Assembly (NCBI GenBank): GCA_024275975.1
Contig: JAJRYC010000026.1
Location: 1 to 51,513, forward strand
DNA: 51,513 nucleotides
Direction: 5' to 3'
Source of the DNA: Nitrospirota bacterium
Lineage (GTDB): Bacteria; Nitrospirota; Thermodesulfovibrionia; Thermodesulfovibrionales; UBA6898
The translations under genes and the position numbers were made by a program. The notes beneath the pieces were generated by a model. That model did not search any database and had not been told where the DNA came from. It saw only the letters and a list, made by a program, of their open reading frames with translations. Below, one piece after another: positions 8,268-17,112 of this stretch. How positions within the stretch are numbered: the stretch's first letter is position 1; each line of letters starts with the position of its first letter.

Positions 8268-10226
8268 TCAGACCAACTTAACTCTTGTTAATCTCATGGC
8301 GTTTAATATTACCGTAATGGTTAATCCCATATCTCCCACGGCCACGGCGACCCATAAATTAATCATACCCAGCAATGCCATTATTGTAAGGCTTCCCTTA
8401 ACAAGGATCGAAAGGGACACATTCTGCCTTACAACTTGCATGGTCTTTCTGCTGAGATGCATGACGTACTCAATTTTACTTAAGTCATCGTGCATCAGCG
8501 CCACGTTCGCGGTTTCTATCGCAATGTCGGTGCCGGCAGCGCCCATGGCTATTCCAACGTTGGCCGCGGCAAGGGCTGGGGCGTCGTTTATGCCGTCGCC
8601 GACCATTGCTACAGAGCCGTATCTGCCGGCAAGCTTTTCAATAATCTCTATCTTGTCGTCGGGCAATAGTTGAGCGTGGTATTCATCGATACCGATTTTT
8701 TCCGCTAATAACCCGGCGACCCTTTTATTGTCCCCTGTAAGCATTTCAGTTCTGATGTTTAATTTTTTGAGCCGGGATATTATATCAGGGGCATTGTCCC
8801 TGACCCTGTCACCCAGTGCAATAACCCCGATCGCCCTCTCCTCATCGGAGATAAAAACAGCTGTCTTGCCCTCCAGTTCAAATTGTGACAACTCCATTGG
8901 AAGATCCATGGACAAGCCCTCAAAGAGGTTTTTTGCGCCCGCATAATACTTTCTGCCGTTGATCCGGGCTTCCAGCCCCTTGCCCTTTATCGCACTGAAC
9001 CTCTCGAGAGCTTTAAATTTTATATTTTCTTTGCGCGCTGCTTTAAGGACCGCTTTTGCGATAGGGTGTTCCGACCGGGATTCGAGAGATGCGGCTAAAG
9101 AAAGCACTTCTTCCGTGGAGTGGCCGTTGAAACCGACGATGTCCGTCACTTCCAGTCTGCCTTTAGTCAAAGTACCTGTTTTGTCGAATGCGACGGCCTT
9201 GACCCTGCTCAGCTCTTCCAGGTAAGTCGCCCCTTTTATTAATACGCCGTGTCTGGCGGAACCGGTCAATGCCGAGACCATGGCGACCGGTGTTGAGATG
9301 GCCAGGGCGCATGGACAGGAGACCACCAGCAGCACCAGCGCCCGGTAAAACCAGACCTCCCATGAATAGCCCAGAATAAAAGTTGGGACAAGAAAGGCCG
9401 CTAATGCCATGGCTATGACGATCGGCGTATAATAGGCGGCGAATTTATCTATGAATTTCTCGGTGTTTGATTTTTTTCTCTCGGCCTCTTCAACCAGCTT
9501 GACGATCCTGGAAAGGACAGTGTCTCCGGCTTTCTTCGTCACCTCCAGTTCAAGATAACCTTCCTCGTTCATCGTGCCCGCGTAAACTTCATCACCTGTT
9601 GTCTTTTCCACTGGGAGCGACTCACCTGTTATGGGCGACTCATTTATGGATGAATGGCCGGTCAGGACTTTTCCATCCAGCGGAATTTTTTCTCCGGGAC
9701 GGATGACGATTGTATCTCCAGGCCTGATTTCGTGCACATGCAGTTCGATCTCTTTATCTTCCCTCTTTACCCGCGCCGTTTCAGGAGCGAGTTTCAGCAG
9801 CCGGCTGATCGATTTTTTGGCATTATCCGCGGCATACTCTTCCAGTGTTTCCGCTATAAAAAAAAGAAATATTACCGCCGCGCCTTCTTCCCCGTGTCCG
9901 ATAAAAAAAGATCCGAAGGCCGCAAGCGCTATAAGACAGTTCATGTCCAGTCGCCGCCGCAGTATGGAACGCGCTGCCTTTTTCAGGATTTCCCTGCCGG
10001 CGACCGCAATTACCGAAACAAAGACAATCTGCGCGATAATATTCAGTGGCGTAAAAAATTCCAGCGCCAGTCCCGCCAGCAGAAGGGTCAGCGCGATACC
10101 ACCGGTTATTAATTGCCGGCGTCTCCAGAGTAGCGGTTTTTCCACAAGGAAACCGCCCGCGCCGCAGGCACAGCTCTTTTCTTCCCCGCACGTGTCATTC
10201 AACATCTGTAGTTTTGTGTTTTGCAT
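8268..10226 (-). CDS. Zn/Cd/Pb-type heavy-metal P1B-ATPase
   Basis: The 652-residue transporter has all the P-type ATPase elements. These are the metal-site CPC in helix 6 (residues 304-306), the phosphorylated Asp348 in DKTGT, the TGES actuator loop, the 'SEHPIA' His-Pro of P1B pumps and 'GDGINDAPALAAANVGIAMG'. The C-terminal 'VGDMGLTITVILNAMRL' segment fits the ZntA/CadA (P1B-2) group. There is no N-terminal HMA domain, only a short Cys-rich stretch (CGEEKSCACG) that may bind metal. It likely exports zinc, cadmium or lead to the periplasm. It follows the ArsR gene by about 115 bp and is probably co-transcribed with it. Confidence 0.93.
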   Translation of the reverse strand: MQNTKLQMLNDTCGEEKSCACGAGGFLVEKPLLWRRRQLITGGIALTLLLAGLALEFFTPLNIIAQIVFVSVIAVAGREILKKAARSILRRRLDMNCLIALAAFGSFFIGHGEEGAAVIFLFFIAETLEEYAADNAKKSISRLLKLAPETARVKREDKEIELHVHEIRPGDTIVIRPGEKIPLDGKVLTGHSSINESPITGESLPVEKTTGDEVYAGTMNEEGYLELEVTKKAGDTVLSRIVKLVEEAERKKSNTEKFIDKFAAYYTPIVIAMALAAFLVPTFILGYSWEVWFYRALVLLVVSCPCALAISTPVAMVSALTGSARHGVLIKGATYLEELSRVKAVAFDKTGTLTKGRLEVTDIVGFNGHSTEEVLSLAASLESRSEHPIAKAVLKAARKENIKFKALERFSAIKGKGLEARINGRKYYAGAKNLFEGLSMDLPMELSQFELEGKTAVFISDEERAIGVIALGDRVRDNAPDIISRLKKLNIRTEMLTGDNKRVAGLLAEKIGIDEYHAQLLPDDKIEIIEKLAGRYGSVAMVGDGINDAPALAAANVGIAMGAAGTDIAIETANVALMHDDLSKIEYVMHLSRKTMQVVRQNVSLSILVKGSLTIMALLGMINLWVAVAVGDMGLTITVILNAMRLTRVKLV

Positions 10227-10340
10227 AAATTTTAGTTTATTAACCTGCGAATAAAAATCCGCAATCTCCCGATTAAAGTTAAAAAAAGTGCATATCGCTC
10301 AGAACTCTGATTCCGACCAGGGCAGTCCTGAAGTATTACC

Positions 10341-10694
10341 TCATTCCCTTACATGTTTTAAGCCTTCATTAAACAACCCGTTAATATGCCTGTCATCCAG
10401 TGAGTAATAAACCCTCTTCGCCTCTTTCCTGAATTTAACCAGCCGCATGTTCCTTAAAATTCTCAGCTGGTGGGAAACAGCGGAGATACTGCTTCCCAGG
10501 ATGCTTGATATATCGCATACGCAGAGTTCTTCCTTCGTCAGGGCGTATATTATCTTCAGCCGTGTAGTGTCCGACAATATGCCGAAGATTTCCGTCAGAT
10601 GCAATGCGTCCTTATCAGAAAGCATCGCTTTTTTAACGACCTCAACCTTCGTCGTATCTACTGATTTAACTTCACATACATCCTGCTGTTTCAT
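10341..10694 (-). CDS. ArsR/SmtB-family metal-sensing repressor
   Basis: The 117-residue winged-helix protein has the ArsR fold and an 'ELCVCDISSILGSSISAVSHQLRILR' recognition region. The ELCVCD site in helix 3 is the classic metal-binding motif of ArsR, CadC and SmtB sensors. The first possible start (TTG at 10733) lies inside the operator and -10 region. I therefore chose the ATG at 10694, which has an AGAGG ribosome binding site just upstream. It would repress itself and the P-type ATPase until metal binds. Confidence 0.92.
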   Translation of the reverse strand: MKQQDVCEVKSVDTTKVEVVKKAMLSDKDALHLTEIFGILSDTTRLKIIYALTKEELCVCDISSILGSSISAVSHQLRILRNMRLVKFRKEAKRVYYSLDDRHINGLFNEGLKHVRE

Positions 10695-10713
10695 TCGCCT
10701 CTCAACCCCCTTG

Positions 10714-10737
10714 ATAGTTGAACACTTGTTCAACTAT
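10714..10737. promoter_or_regulatory. ArsR/SmtB-type operator, perfect 11-2-11 palindrome
   Basis: Half-sites ATAGTTGAACA and TGTTCAACTAT flank a 2-bp centre and match perfectly. The core TGAACA-N2-TGTTCA is the established SmtB/CadC/CzrA operator core. The site overlaps the -10 element and lies 20 bp upstream of the repressor start. Metal-controlled autoregulation follows directly from this arrangement. Confidence 0.9.
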
Positions 10738-10762
10738 ACTATGAATAATACAAGGTTGTCAA
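10733..10762 (-). promoter_or_regulatory. Promoter of the metal-resistance operon
   Basis: Read on the minus strand, TTGACA (10757-10762) is followed after 18 bp by TATAGT (10733-10738). This is a strong sigma-70-like pair. The -10 box is partly inside the ArsR operator, so bound repressor would block polymerase. Confidence 0.7.
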
Positions 10763-10888
10763 GGGCTCTAAGTTAATGCGTTTTTAAATATATTTTTATC
10801 TGATTCTTCATAATATCTTCATAAATTTAAAGTATGTTATGGTGATTTTCAGCGGAAAGAGATAAAGAAGCGTTACAATAATCATACT

Positions 10889-12067
10889 ATGAAACTCAGA
10901 GTTATATTTATACATATCCTCATGCAGCTACTTCTGTTATCAGTCGTGGCGTACGGACAGGAAGGAAGAATCAACATTGTCTACACCGGCGACATGGATG
11001 GTGAGCTCGAACCCTGCGGCTGTTCACCAAAAACCGATTTTGGCGGAGTAGCAAGGATATCAGGCTATCTGGCTGAACATAAAAATGAACTCGCTCCATA
11101 TATCCTGTTAGACTCGGGCAATTTTTCAGACAAGGATACGCCTCAGGGAAGGCTGAAGGCTGCGGCCATGCTGAAATCCTTCAGCCTTATGAAATATGAT
11201 GCAGTGGCTTTGTCAGCCAGGGAAGAGATATTGCCGGATGATTTCCTCCGGCCGCTTCTGAAAGAATATAAAGTCCCTGTTGTTTCCACCCTGCCCGCAT
11301 ACAGTCAATCGGTTGCAATTGAGCGGGGGGGCTTTAAAATAAATGTGAGCACTGGACCCGGAAGCTACCGTAAGGATATGCTGAATATCTTTCTGACCGG
11401 CCTTTCGATCCCCGAAGCAAAGCTTATAACCGGATGGGATGTTATAATCAGTTCATCAGGCGAAATACTCGATGTCCCACTGAAAGTCAACAATACAATT
11501 ATTATATCGGGATATCCAAAGGGAAAGAAACTGGGTATTTTAACCGTTCAGACCGACAGTACCGGAAAGATTCTGGAATTTCAGCACAGCTGGCAATCTC
11601 TCGGCACTGATATCAGGGAAGATAAAAGTATTCGTAATATTCTGAACGAGTATGACATGAAAGTCGCCCGGCTGTTAAAAGAGGCGGAAAGGCCTTTGAC
11701 TGGAACAACATATCTTGGCGTCTCAAAGTGCGCGGAATGTCATCAGCCCTTTGCGGAAAGCTGGCAAAAAACGCGCCACGCCAAGGCATTTTCGAGTCTG
11801 GAACAGGCCGGTAAATCAGCTGATCCCGAATGTCTGGAGTGTCACACTGCAGGGTTTGGGGAAGAAGGGGGATTTTTCAGCATTGAGACAACGCCGGGAC
11901 TTTCAAATGTACAATGTGAAGTCTGTCATGGATTGGACAGAGAGCACCTGTCGGACTATTCCCGGCCCATGAAGCCTGTGACAGAGGCTGTCTGCCTGAA
12001 ATGTCATACCGAAAGCAGCAGCCCCGACTTCAATTATCAGCTTTATCTTGAAAAGATCAAACATTAA
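10889..12067 (+). CDS. Exported UshA-like domain fused to a tetraheme cytochrome c domain
   Basis: The 392-residue protein has a signal peptide (about 1-22). The N-terminal domain resembles calcineurin/UshA-type metallophosphoesterase relatives: 'VYTGDMDGELEPCGCSP..DFGGVARISGYL', then 'ILLDSGNFS'. The C-terminal region carries four c-type haem motifs: CAECH (281-285), CLECH (315-319), CEVCH (343-347) and CLKCH (369-373). The catalytic His/Asn set of real 5'-nucleotidases is not evident, so phosphatase activity is doubtful. The Cys43-Gly-Cys45 pair looks like a redox or metal site. Some relatives of this N-domain are, from memory, selenoproteins at this site. It is periplasmic and probably takes part in electron transfer. 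It depends on the ccm operon in this window. Confidence 0.85.
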   Translation: MKLRVIFIHILMQLLLLSVVAYGQEGRINIVYTGDMDGELEPCGCSPKTDFGGVARISGYLAEHKNELAPYILLDSGNFSDKDTPQGRLKAAAMLKSFSLMKYDAVALSAREEILPDDFLRPLLKEYKVPVVSTLPAYSQSVAIERGGFKINVSTGPGSYRKDMLNIFLTGLSIPEAKLITGWDVIISSSGEILDVPLKVNNTIIISGYPKGKKLGILTVQTDSTGKILEFQHSWQSLGTDIREDKSIRNILNEYDMKVARLLKEAERPLTGTTYLGVSKCAECHQPFAESWQKTRHAKAFSSLEQAGKSADPECLECHTAGFGEEGGFFSIETTPGLSNVQCEVCHGLDREHLSDYSRPMKPVTEAVCLKCHTESSSPDFNYQLYLEKIKH

Positions 12068-12086
12068 TAAAAATACGGAGGATTAA

Positions 12087-12734
12087 ATGTTCATGAAAAA
12101 AATGTTTATGGCCCTGATATCATTCGCCCTGCTGCCCCTGCTTTTTTCCTGTAAGGCCAGCGAGCCCGAACCAACCGTCATAAAGGGAATTCATACTGTA
12201 TTGGAAGGAAAGCAGTTTGAATATGACGGCAAAACCGTCGAAATAATGGAGTTTCTGAGTTTCTCTTGCCACACCTGTTACGACTTTGAAAAATCCATCC
12301 CGGTGATAAAGGGGAACTTTCCTAAAAAAATCACATGGAAATTTGTCCCTGTTTACTGGGGGCGGAACGGCTCTTCCAAACCTGGTGAGGCTTACCTTTT
12401 GGCGGAAGAAGCCGGAAAGGGCGAAGAGATGAAGAAGGCGCTCTTTAACGCAAAAATGGTCCAGAAGAAAAATATCGCGGATCTTGACGTCCTTGAGAGT
12501 ATCGGCAATGAGATAGGTCTTGGTCCTGATTTCGGGAGCAGGCTCAGGGCGGGGGACAAGGCCAGTGGTGTTCAGGAGAACCTGAAGATGGCCGCGGCAT
12601 ACAAGATTGAGGAGACTCCCACCTTAATCATAGCCGGAAACATTGCGACAAATCCGCACGCGGTTGATCATAACATTGATGCTTTCAGGGATAATGTTAT
12701 AACGATTTTAAAGAGCATACTTACTAAGGAGTAA
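12087..12734 (+). CDS. DsbA-like thiol-disulfide lipoprotein
   Basis: The 215-residue product has a lipoprotein signal ending LLFSC (lipidated Cys22). A DsbA-like domain follows with active site CHTC (Cys61, Cys64), preceded by 'EIMEFLSFS', and a cis-Pro loop 'EETPTLIIAG'. It has a clear GGAGG ribosome binding site and starts 19 bp after the tetraheme gene. This suggests the pair is one operon and that it may help oxidise or reduce the many cysteines of its partner. The active-site dipeptide HT differs from DsbA's PH. Confidence 0.9.
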   Translation: MFMKKMFMALISFALLPLLFSCKASEPEPTVIKGIHTVLEGKQFEYDGKTVEIMEFLSFSCHTCYDFEKSIPVIKGNFPKKITWKFVPVYWGRNGSSKPGEAYLLAEEAGKGEEMKKALFNAKMVQKKNIADLDVLESIGNEIGLGPDFGSRLRAGDKASGVQENLKMAAAYKIEETPTLIIAGNIATNPHAVDHNIDAFRDNVITILKSILTKE

Positions 12735-12791
12735 GAGGTCCGCTTGTAACGGAATCTCAAATCGGACATGTTTTTGTAAAGGAACCGGGAA

Positions 12792-12828
12792 GGCCGTGTC
12801 TCTCCCTGCTTTCCGGATTGACACGGTC
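12792..12828. terminator. Candidate hairpin between convergent operons
   Basis: GGCCGTGTC and GACACGGTC form a 9-bp stem with one G-T pair around a 19-base loop. It lies in the 234-bp gap where the DsbA-like gene and the UPF0158 gene converge. It is followed by only a short T-stretch, so support is positional. Confidence 0.33.
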
Positions 12829-12968
12829 TTTGCCGTTCGCGCCGGGACAGGCCTTTTCGTGAAGTGACTTTCTTTCAATTCCTTACTTCTCTTCGCCTGT
12901 AGTCATGCGCCTTAACTATCCATGCTCTTCATATCCTCAGTTTCTATCGTCTGCAACCATTCCACCAT

Positions 12969-13454
12969 CTACTGCCGCGCCGCCTTTGCGTTAAAGCCAT
13001 ACCATAGTTTTCTCTCTTTCGGGTATGATTCAAGCGCGTCCTTGAATTTCCTGAACGCCCCTTTCCCATCAAGAATACTCTGGAGGTCTTCTTTGAGCCC
13101 GCTATCTTCGAGGCCGTCCGTAAATTCTTTCATCGCGGCGAACCCTTTGCGGCTATCTCGTTCCGGAATTCTTTTGTAGCGGTCTTTTTCGAAGATAAAG
13201 ATATCGAGCGCGAGTTCGATCTCTTCATCCATCCATTCAGGGATATCGTAATCCTCGTCGAATTCCACCTCTTCATATTCCGACATATCGTCATCAACGG
13301 CCTCATCAAGTATTTCCCGCGCCTTGTTGATGATATCTTCCGACAGGATAATGATTTCGCCGGTCCTGGTATCCAGGAAATAATCGAACGCCTCCCTGGC
13401 GAGGTCTTCCATCGCCTTCTGTAATGCATCGAAATCAATGTAAGGTTTGCTCAT
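12969..13454 (-). CDS. UPF0158 family protein
   Basis: The 161-residue acidic soluble protein matches the UPF0158 pattern. 'YFLDTRTGEIIILSED' sits near the start, an acidic middle follows, then 'IPERDSRKGFAAMKEFTDGL' and the C-terminal 'GKGAFRKFKDALES...RKLWYGF'. The function of the family is not known to me. It overlaps the MurU/AmgK-like gene by 4 bp and so appears to be the last gene of that operon. Confidence 0.85.
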   Translation of the reverse strand: MSKPYIDFDALQKAMEDLAREAFDYFLDTRTGEIIILSEDIINKAREILDEAVDDDMSEYEEVEFDEDYDIPEWMDEEIELALDIFIFEKDRYKRIPERDSRKGFAAMKEFTDGLEDSGLKEDLQSILDGKGAFRKFKDALESYPKERKLWYGFNAKAARQ

Positions 13455-15388
13455 AAGCCCTTTATCAACAAATATAGAACGGGATATTCATCCCTTGCTG
13501 TGGCCGTTTCCTCATTGAGGTATCGCAGGGTCAAGGGTATATATTTCAGAAAAAACAACTTTCCCTTTGCCTTTGATAGAAATCCATATGCGCCAAGAGC
13601 CTGCATATGTCTCTGGAGCCGGCAGGGAAGAAGCGTCTCCCTGAATTCTGTTTCATTGAAATTCTGATCTAACTTCTTCATCCCTTTAATATAATAATCG
13701 AGCAGCCGCTGACGCGTCTCTTCATCGAGACGGAAATAGGGGTCCCACAGAATGGATGCGATGTCGTATCCCGGTGGACCCATCCTTGCGCCCTGATAGT
13801 CGATAATCCGGGGAATATCGCCCCTGGTCACCATGATATTGCGGGACTGAAAATCCCTGTGCACGATAGTTTTTCCGAATGCATCGACCTTTACGGCAAG
13901 ACTATGGAATTCCTTGTCAAGCCGACCCCGGTCGTTGATGTCAGTTCCTTTCAGCCCGGAGACAAACATCTCGATAAAATAGTTGGTTTCCCACCTGAGA
14001 TGCCGGTAATCAAAAATCCTCGATTGCAGAGGGGGACAGTCGGAGACATTCTTTGTTGCGGAGGTATGCAACAATACCAGGGTGTCGATAACCCTCCGGT
14101 AAAGTTTCTCTATTGTTTCTGGAGACTTTCTGCATTTAAGCCATGAATAGAGGGTAATATCTCCGAGGTCTTCAAACAGCGAGTATAAAGCCATACCGTC
14201 CGGATCTTTATTAAAACAGGGCGGACAGGTGTTTTCATGATTCAGACTTAACATTTCGGGGACGGGCAGGGAATATTTTCTGAAAAATTGTGTGTATATA
14301 ATATGCCTCTGGTAATCGGGGTCGGTCTTCGGGCATTCCATCAGAACAGTCGTCTTTCCCTTGTCCCTGACCCTGTAGTATCTCCTGTCAGAGCCGCCGC
14401 CGCCTATTAATACCGTCTCCGCTTTCTCTGAAAAACAGGATAGTATATGGTCCGGGGGGGAGATGCCGTTAATTATGCCCGATGCTCCGGCCGGCACTCT
14501 GAATCCAGGCCCAACAATAATATTTTCGAGATATTCACCTTCAGCTATTCCGGAGCCCGGAAGGATGATGCAGTTATTAAGATATGCCTCGCCCTGAATT
14601 TCGCAGTCTCTTTCCAATACGGCATAGCCTTCAATCTCTGCCTTGCCGCAGTCTGCTGAGGGGTGAATATAAAGGGTCTCCCCGTCCCTTTCTAATGCCC
14701 CGAAGATTGCATCGGAGTAAGCCCCGGGCGTACCGATATCATTCCACTCACAGCCGGCAAAATCCACTGTTCCGATCGTATAACCGGCGGATAAGGCCCT
14801 CTGCCAGGCATGAACCACGCTGGAAATACCTTCCGGCAGAAACTCCAGAAACTCCGGAGAATATACGGCGATGCCTGTAAATGCCGACAGGCTCGATGTT
14901 TCGTGATCAGGGAGGTCTGTCGGCCGGATTGATTTCAACCGGCCCCTGTCATCTATCAGCATGTTGTTGAATTTTTGATGGTTGTGGACGGCGAGTGTTG
15001 CCAAATCACCTGATGAGAGGTGTCTTTCTATTAATATTTCGAGGCTGATATCCGAAAAAATATCCGAGTTATGTACAAGAAATACGGATTTACGCAGCAG
15101 TTGCTCCGCGTTTTTTAATGCGCCGCCGGTATCAAGCGCCCGGGCTTCATGAAAAAGTCTGACTTTTCCAGCATATGGTGAACCATCCACCCAGTCTCTG
15201 ATCATCTCCCATTTATGGTGCATATTAATGCCGACACGATTGAGAGGGACCCCGAAGACCTTTTCGAGCACTTTTTCAAGGATGGGCTTGCCAAGGACCG
15301 GCAGCAATGATTTCGGAATGTAATTGGTTATCGGCCGGAGTCTCTCGCCGGAGCCTGCCGCTAAAATGAATACATTAATCCCCTTCAT
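13451..15388 (-). CDS. Fusion of MurU-like nucleotidyltransferase and AmgK-like sugar kinase
   Basis: The 645-residue protein has three parts. Residues 1 to about 235 form a sugar-nucleotidyltransferase ('LAAGSGERLRPITNYIPKSLLPVLGKP', then 'EARALDTGGAL' and 'HNSDIF'). Residues about 240-330 form a left-handed beta-helix stretch of hexapeptide type. About 330-645 is an aminoglycoside-phosphotransferase-like kinase with the catalytic loop 'IVHRDFQSRNIMV' (His510-Arg-Asp512) and the metal-binding Asp530 in 'IIDYQGARMGPPGYD'. MurU and AmgK, separate enzymes in Pseudomonas, convert MurNAc to MurNAc-1-P and then UDP-MurNAc. The overlapping gene upstream is a NamZ-type exo-muramidase, which makes this substrate likely. 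Other sugars cannot be excluded. Confidence 0.85.
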   Translation of the reverse strand: MKGINVFILAAGSGERLRPITNYIPKSLLPVLGKPILEKVLEKVFGVPLNRVGINMHHKWEMIRDWVDGSPYAGKVRLFHEARALDTGGALKNAEQLLRKSVFLVHNSDIFSDISLEILIERHLSSGDLATLAVHNHQKFNNMLIDDRGRLKSIRPTDLPDHETSSLSAFTGIAVYSPEFLEFLPEGISSVVHAWQRALSAGYTIGTVDFAGCEWNDIGTPGAYSDAIFGALERDGETLYIHPSADCGKAEIEGYAVLERDCEIQGEAYLNNCIILPGSGIAEGEYLENIIVGPGFRVPAGASGIINGISPPDHILSCFSEKAETVLIGGGGSDRRYYRVRDKGKTTVLMECPKTDPDYQRHIIYTQFFRKYSLPVPEMLSLNHENTCPPCFNKDPDGMALYSLFEDLGDITLYSWLKCRKSPETIEKLYRRVIDTLVLLHTSATKNVSDCPPLQSRIFDYRHLRWETNYFIEMFVSGLKGTDINDRGRLDKEFHSLAVKVDAFGKTIVHRDFQSRNIMVTRGDIPRIIDYQGARMGPPGYDIASILWDPYFRLDEETRQRLLDYYIKGMKKLDQNFNETEFRETLLPCRLQRHMQALGAYGFLSKAKGKLFFLKYIPLTLRYLNEETATARDEYPVLYLLIKGL

Positions 15389-16566
15389 CGGTATAGAAGA
15401 TATTTTTTTCTGAATTTTTTGTCAAACTCTCTTAGTTCGGCGTTCCACCAGGCCTCCATCTTACTTAATTCGGTCCCCATTGTTATCTCTTCCCGCAATC
15501 TGTCCGTGCCGGAGAGTATATCTATAGGCAGGAGATTTTCTTCATACTCATAAGGTGGATTTTTCCAGGCAAAGATGCCGGGATAAAGGTCATGTACAGC
15601 TTTCAATATGGCTACGGCTGTTTTAAAAGGCTTATACTTCTCCCTGTTAATAACATGGATCTGGGCGCCGCCGCAGAGCTTTCCGGCATATTTCTGGAAC
15701 GTTGGCATAAAGTATAACGGCCTAAAGACAGCCCCGGGCAATCTGAACTCCCCCAGCCGCTTCACCAGGTCCTCGGGATCGACAAATGGTGCGCCGAATA
15801 TCTCGAACGGCCTTGTGGTCCCGCGTCCCTCACTCAGATTAGTTCCCTCAAGGAGGCAGACACCCGGATAAACCGTAGACGTTTCGATCGTCGGCATGTT
15901 TGGAGAGGGTGGGATCCATGGAAGGCCTGTATCATCGAACCACATCGCGCGTTTCCAGCCCTTCATCGGGACCACATGAAGTCTCAGGTCCGGATAGAAT
16001 ACATCTTGCAGATAAAGTGCTATTTCTCCGATCGTCATCCCATGACGGACGGGAAGCCGGTGCAGTCCCACAAAAGAAGCGTATTCCGGCTTAAGAACCG
16101 GCCCCTCGACTATATGCCCGCCGATCGGATTCGGCCTGTCAAGCACAACTATCGTTTTTCCCAATGCCAGGCATGACTGCATGGCAAGCGCCAGCGTCCA
16201 GATAAAGGTATAAAAGCGGGCGCCGGTATCCTGCAGATCGACTACCATAACATCCATGCCTTTGAGCATCCGGGGGTCCGGCTTTCTGGTTTTTCCGTAA
16301 AGGCTGAAGACCCGGATTCCTGTTTTATGGTCGCGATATCCTTCCCACTCGATCATATTGTCCTGGGTTTCGCCCTTTATACCATGCTGGGGGCCGAAAA
16401 ATGCCTTTACCCGGAACTTTTTTGATCTCAAAAAGATATCCGAGGCATGCCTGACCCGGCTGTCCATGGATGCGGGATGGACCAGGAGTCCTATCTGTGC
16501 GCCCTGAAGGTCTTTTGGCCACGATCTTTCGAGGAGATCCAGTCCTGTCTTCACTTTACCGCGCAA
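15385..16566 (-). CDS. namZ: NamZ-like exo-beta-N-acetylmuramidase (DUF1343 / GH171)
   Basis: The 393-residue protein matches DUF1343 throughout: 'FGPQHGIKGETQDNM', 'VFSLYGKTRKPDP', 'MVVDLQDTGARFYTFIWTL', 'VLDRPNPIGG', 'PSPNMPTIETSTVYPGVCLLEGTNLSEGRGTTRPFE'-type blocks. Bacillus NamZ of this family cleaves terminal MurNAc from peptidoglycan. No signal peptide is visible, so this version may act in the cytoplasm on recycled muropeptides. The TTG start has AAGGA 8 bp upstream. It overlaps the MurU/AmgK-like gene by 4 bp, which supports MurNAc release followed by salvage. Confidence 0.9.
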   Translation of the reverse strand: MRGKVKTGLDLLERSWPKDLQGAQIGLLVHPASMDSRVRHASDIFLRSKKFRVKAFFGPQHGIKGETQDNMIEWEGYRDHKTGIRVFSLYGKTRKPDPRMLKGMDVMVVDLQDTGARFYTFIWTLALAMQSCLALGKTIVVLDRPNPIGGHIVEGPVLKPEYASFVGLHRLPVRHGMTIGEIALYLQDVFYPDLRLHVVPMKGWKRAMWFDDTGLPWIPPSPNMPTIETSTVYPGVCLLEGTNLSEGRGTTRPFEIFGAPFVDPEDLVKRLGEFRLPGAVFRPLYFMPTFQKYAGKLCGGAQIHVINREKYKPFKTAVAILKAVHDLYPGIFAWKNPPYEYEENLLPIDILSGTDRLREEITMGTELSKMEAWWNAELREFDKKFRKKYLLYR

Positions 16567-16587
16567 TTAAGAGTTCCTTCCGACGTT

Positions 16588-17112
16588 TTAACCCAGCAGG
16601 ATGTCCCTGAGCTGCATGGTAAGCTCCTTGAGCCGCTGGTTGAAGTTATCCTCATTCAGCTCGATAAGCTTGATATCGTCCCGTTTTTTTATATCACTGA
16701 TGAAACCGGTGCCCCTATGGGCGATTGAGGCGACAACAGGCTTGTCCGCATTAAACCGTTCCGTGATAAGTTTGGGGAATTTTCGGGACTGACATTCCAT
16801 TTTCGTGATCCCGTCGAAGATATATAACCCTGTCTTTTTCTCTCTTGCGAATATATTCTCAAGAAATTCATCAAAGCCTTTAATGTCGACCTTGTATTTC
16901 CCGACGACATACCGGCTTTTCAGTGCAATGCTTGCAAGGATCCTGCTGTCACCGTAAGAACTGACAAGCTCAAAGCCCGTTTTGACGCCGTTTTCCACGA
17001 TTTCGGACGTATAAAATCCGACCGGATTAAACTCCTTGAAGATTTCAAAGAGTTTTTTAATTATAGTTGTCTTCCCAGAGCCAGGTGCTCCTGTAATTAA
17101 AATATTCTTCAT
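16588..17112 (-). CDS. THEP1-type nucleoside-triphosphatase
   Basis: The 174-residue P-loop protein has Walker A GAPGSGKT (residues 8-15). The THEP1/NTPase_1 segments 'PVGFYTSEIVENGVKTGFELV' and 'YIFDGITKMECQSRKF' correspond to the family's FxTxEIR and DEIGKMEL blocks. The Walker B acidic pair is altered (DGITKM rather than DEIGKM), so activity may differ. Family members hydrolyse NTPs broadly and their cellular role is unclear. It overlaps parB by 4 bp and lies 21 bp before namZ. Confidence 0.83.
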   Translation of the reverse strand: MKNILITGAPGSGKTTIIKKLFEIFKEFNPVGFYTSEIVENGVKTGFELVSSYGDSRILASIALKSRYVVGKYKVDIKGFDEFLENIFAREKKTGLYIFDGITKMECQSRKFPKLITERFNADKPVVASIAHRGTGFISDIKKRDDIKLIELNEDNFNQRLKELTMQLRDILLG

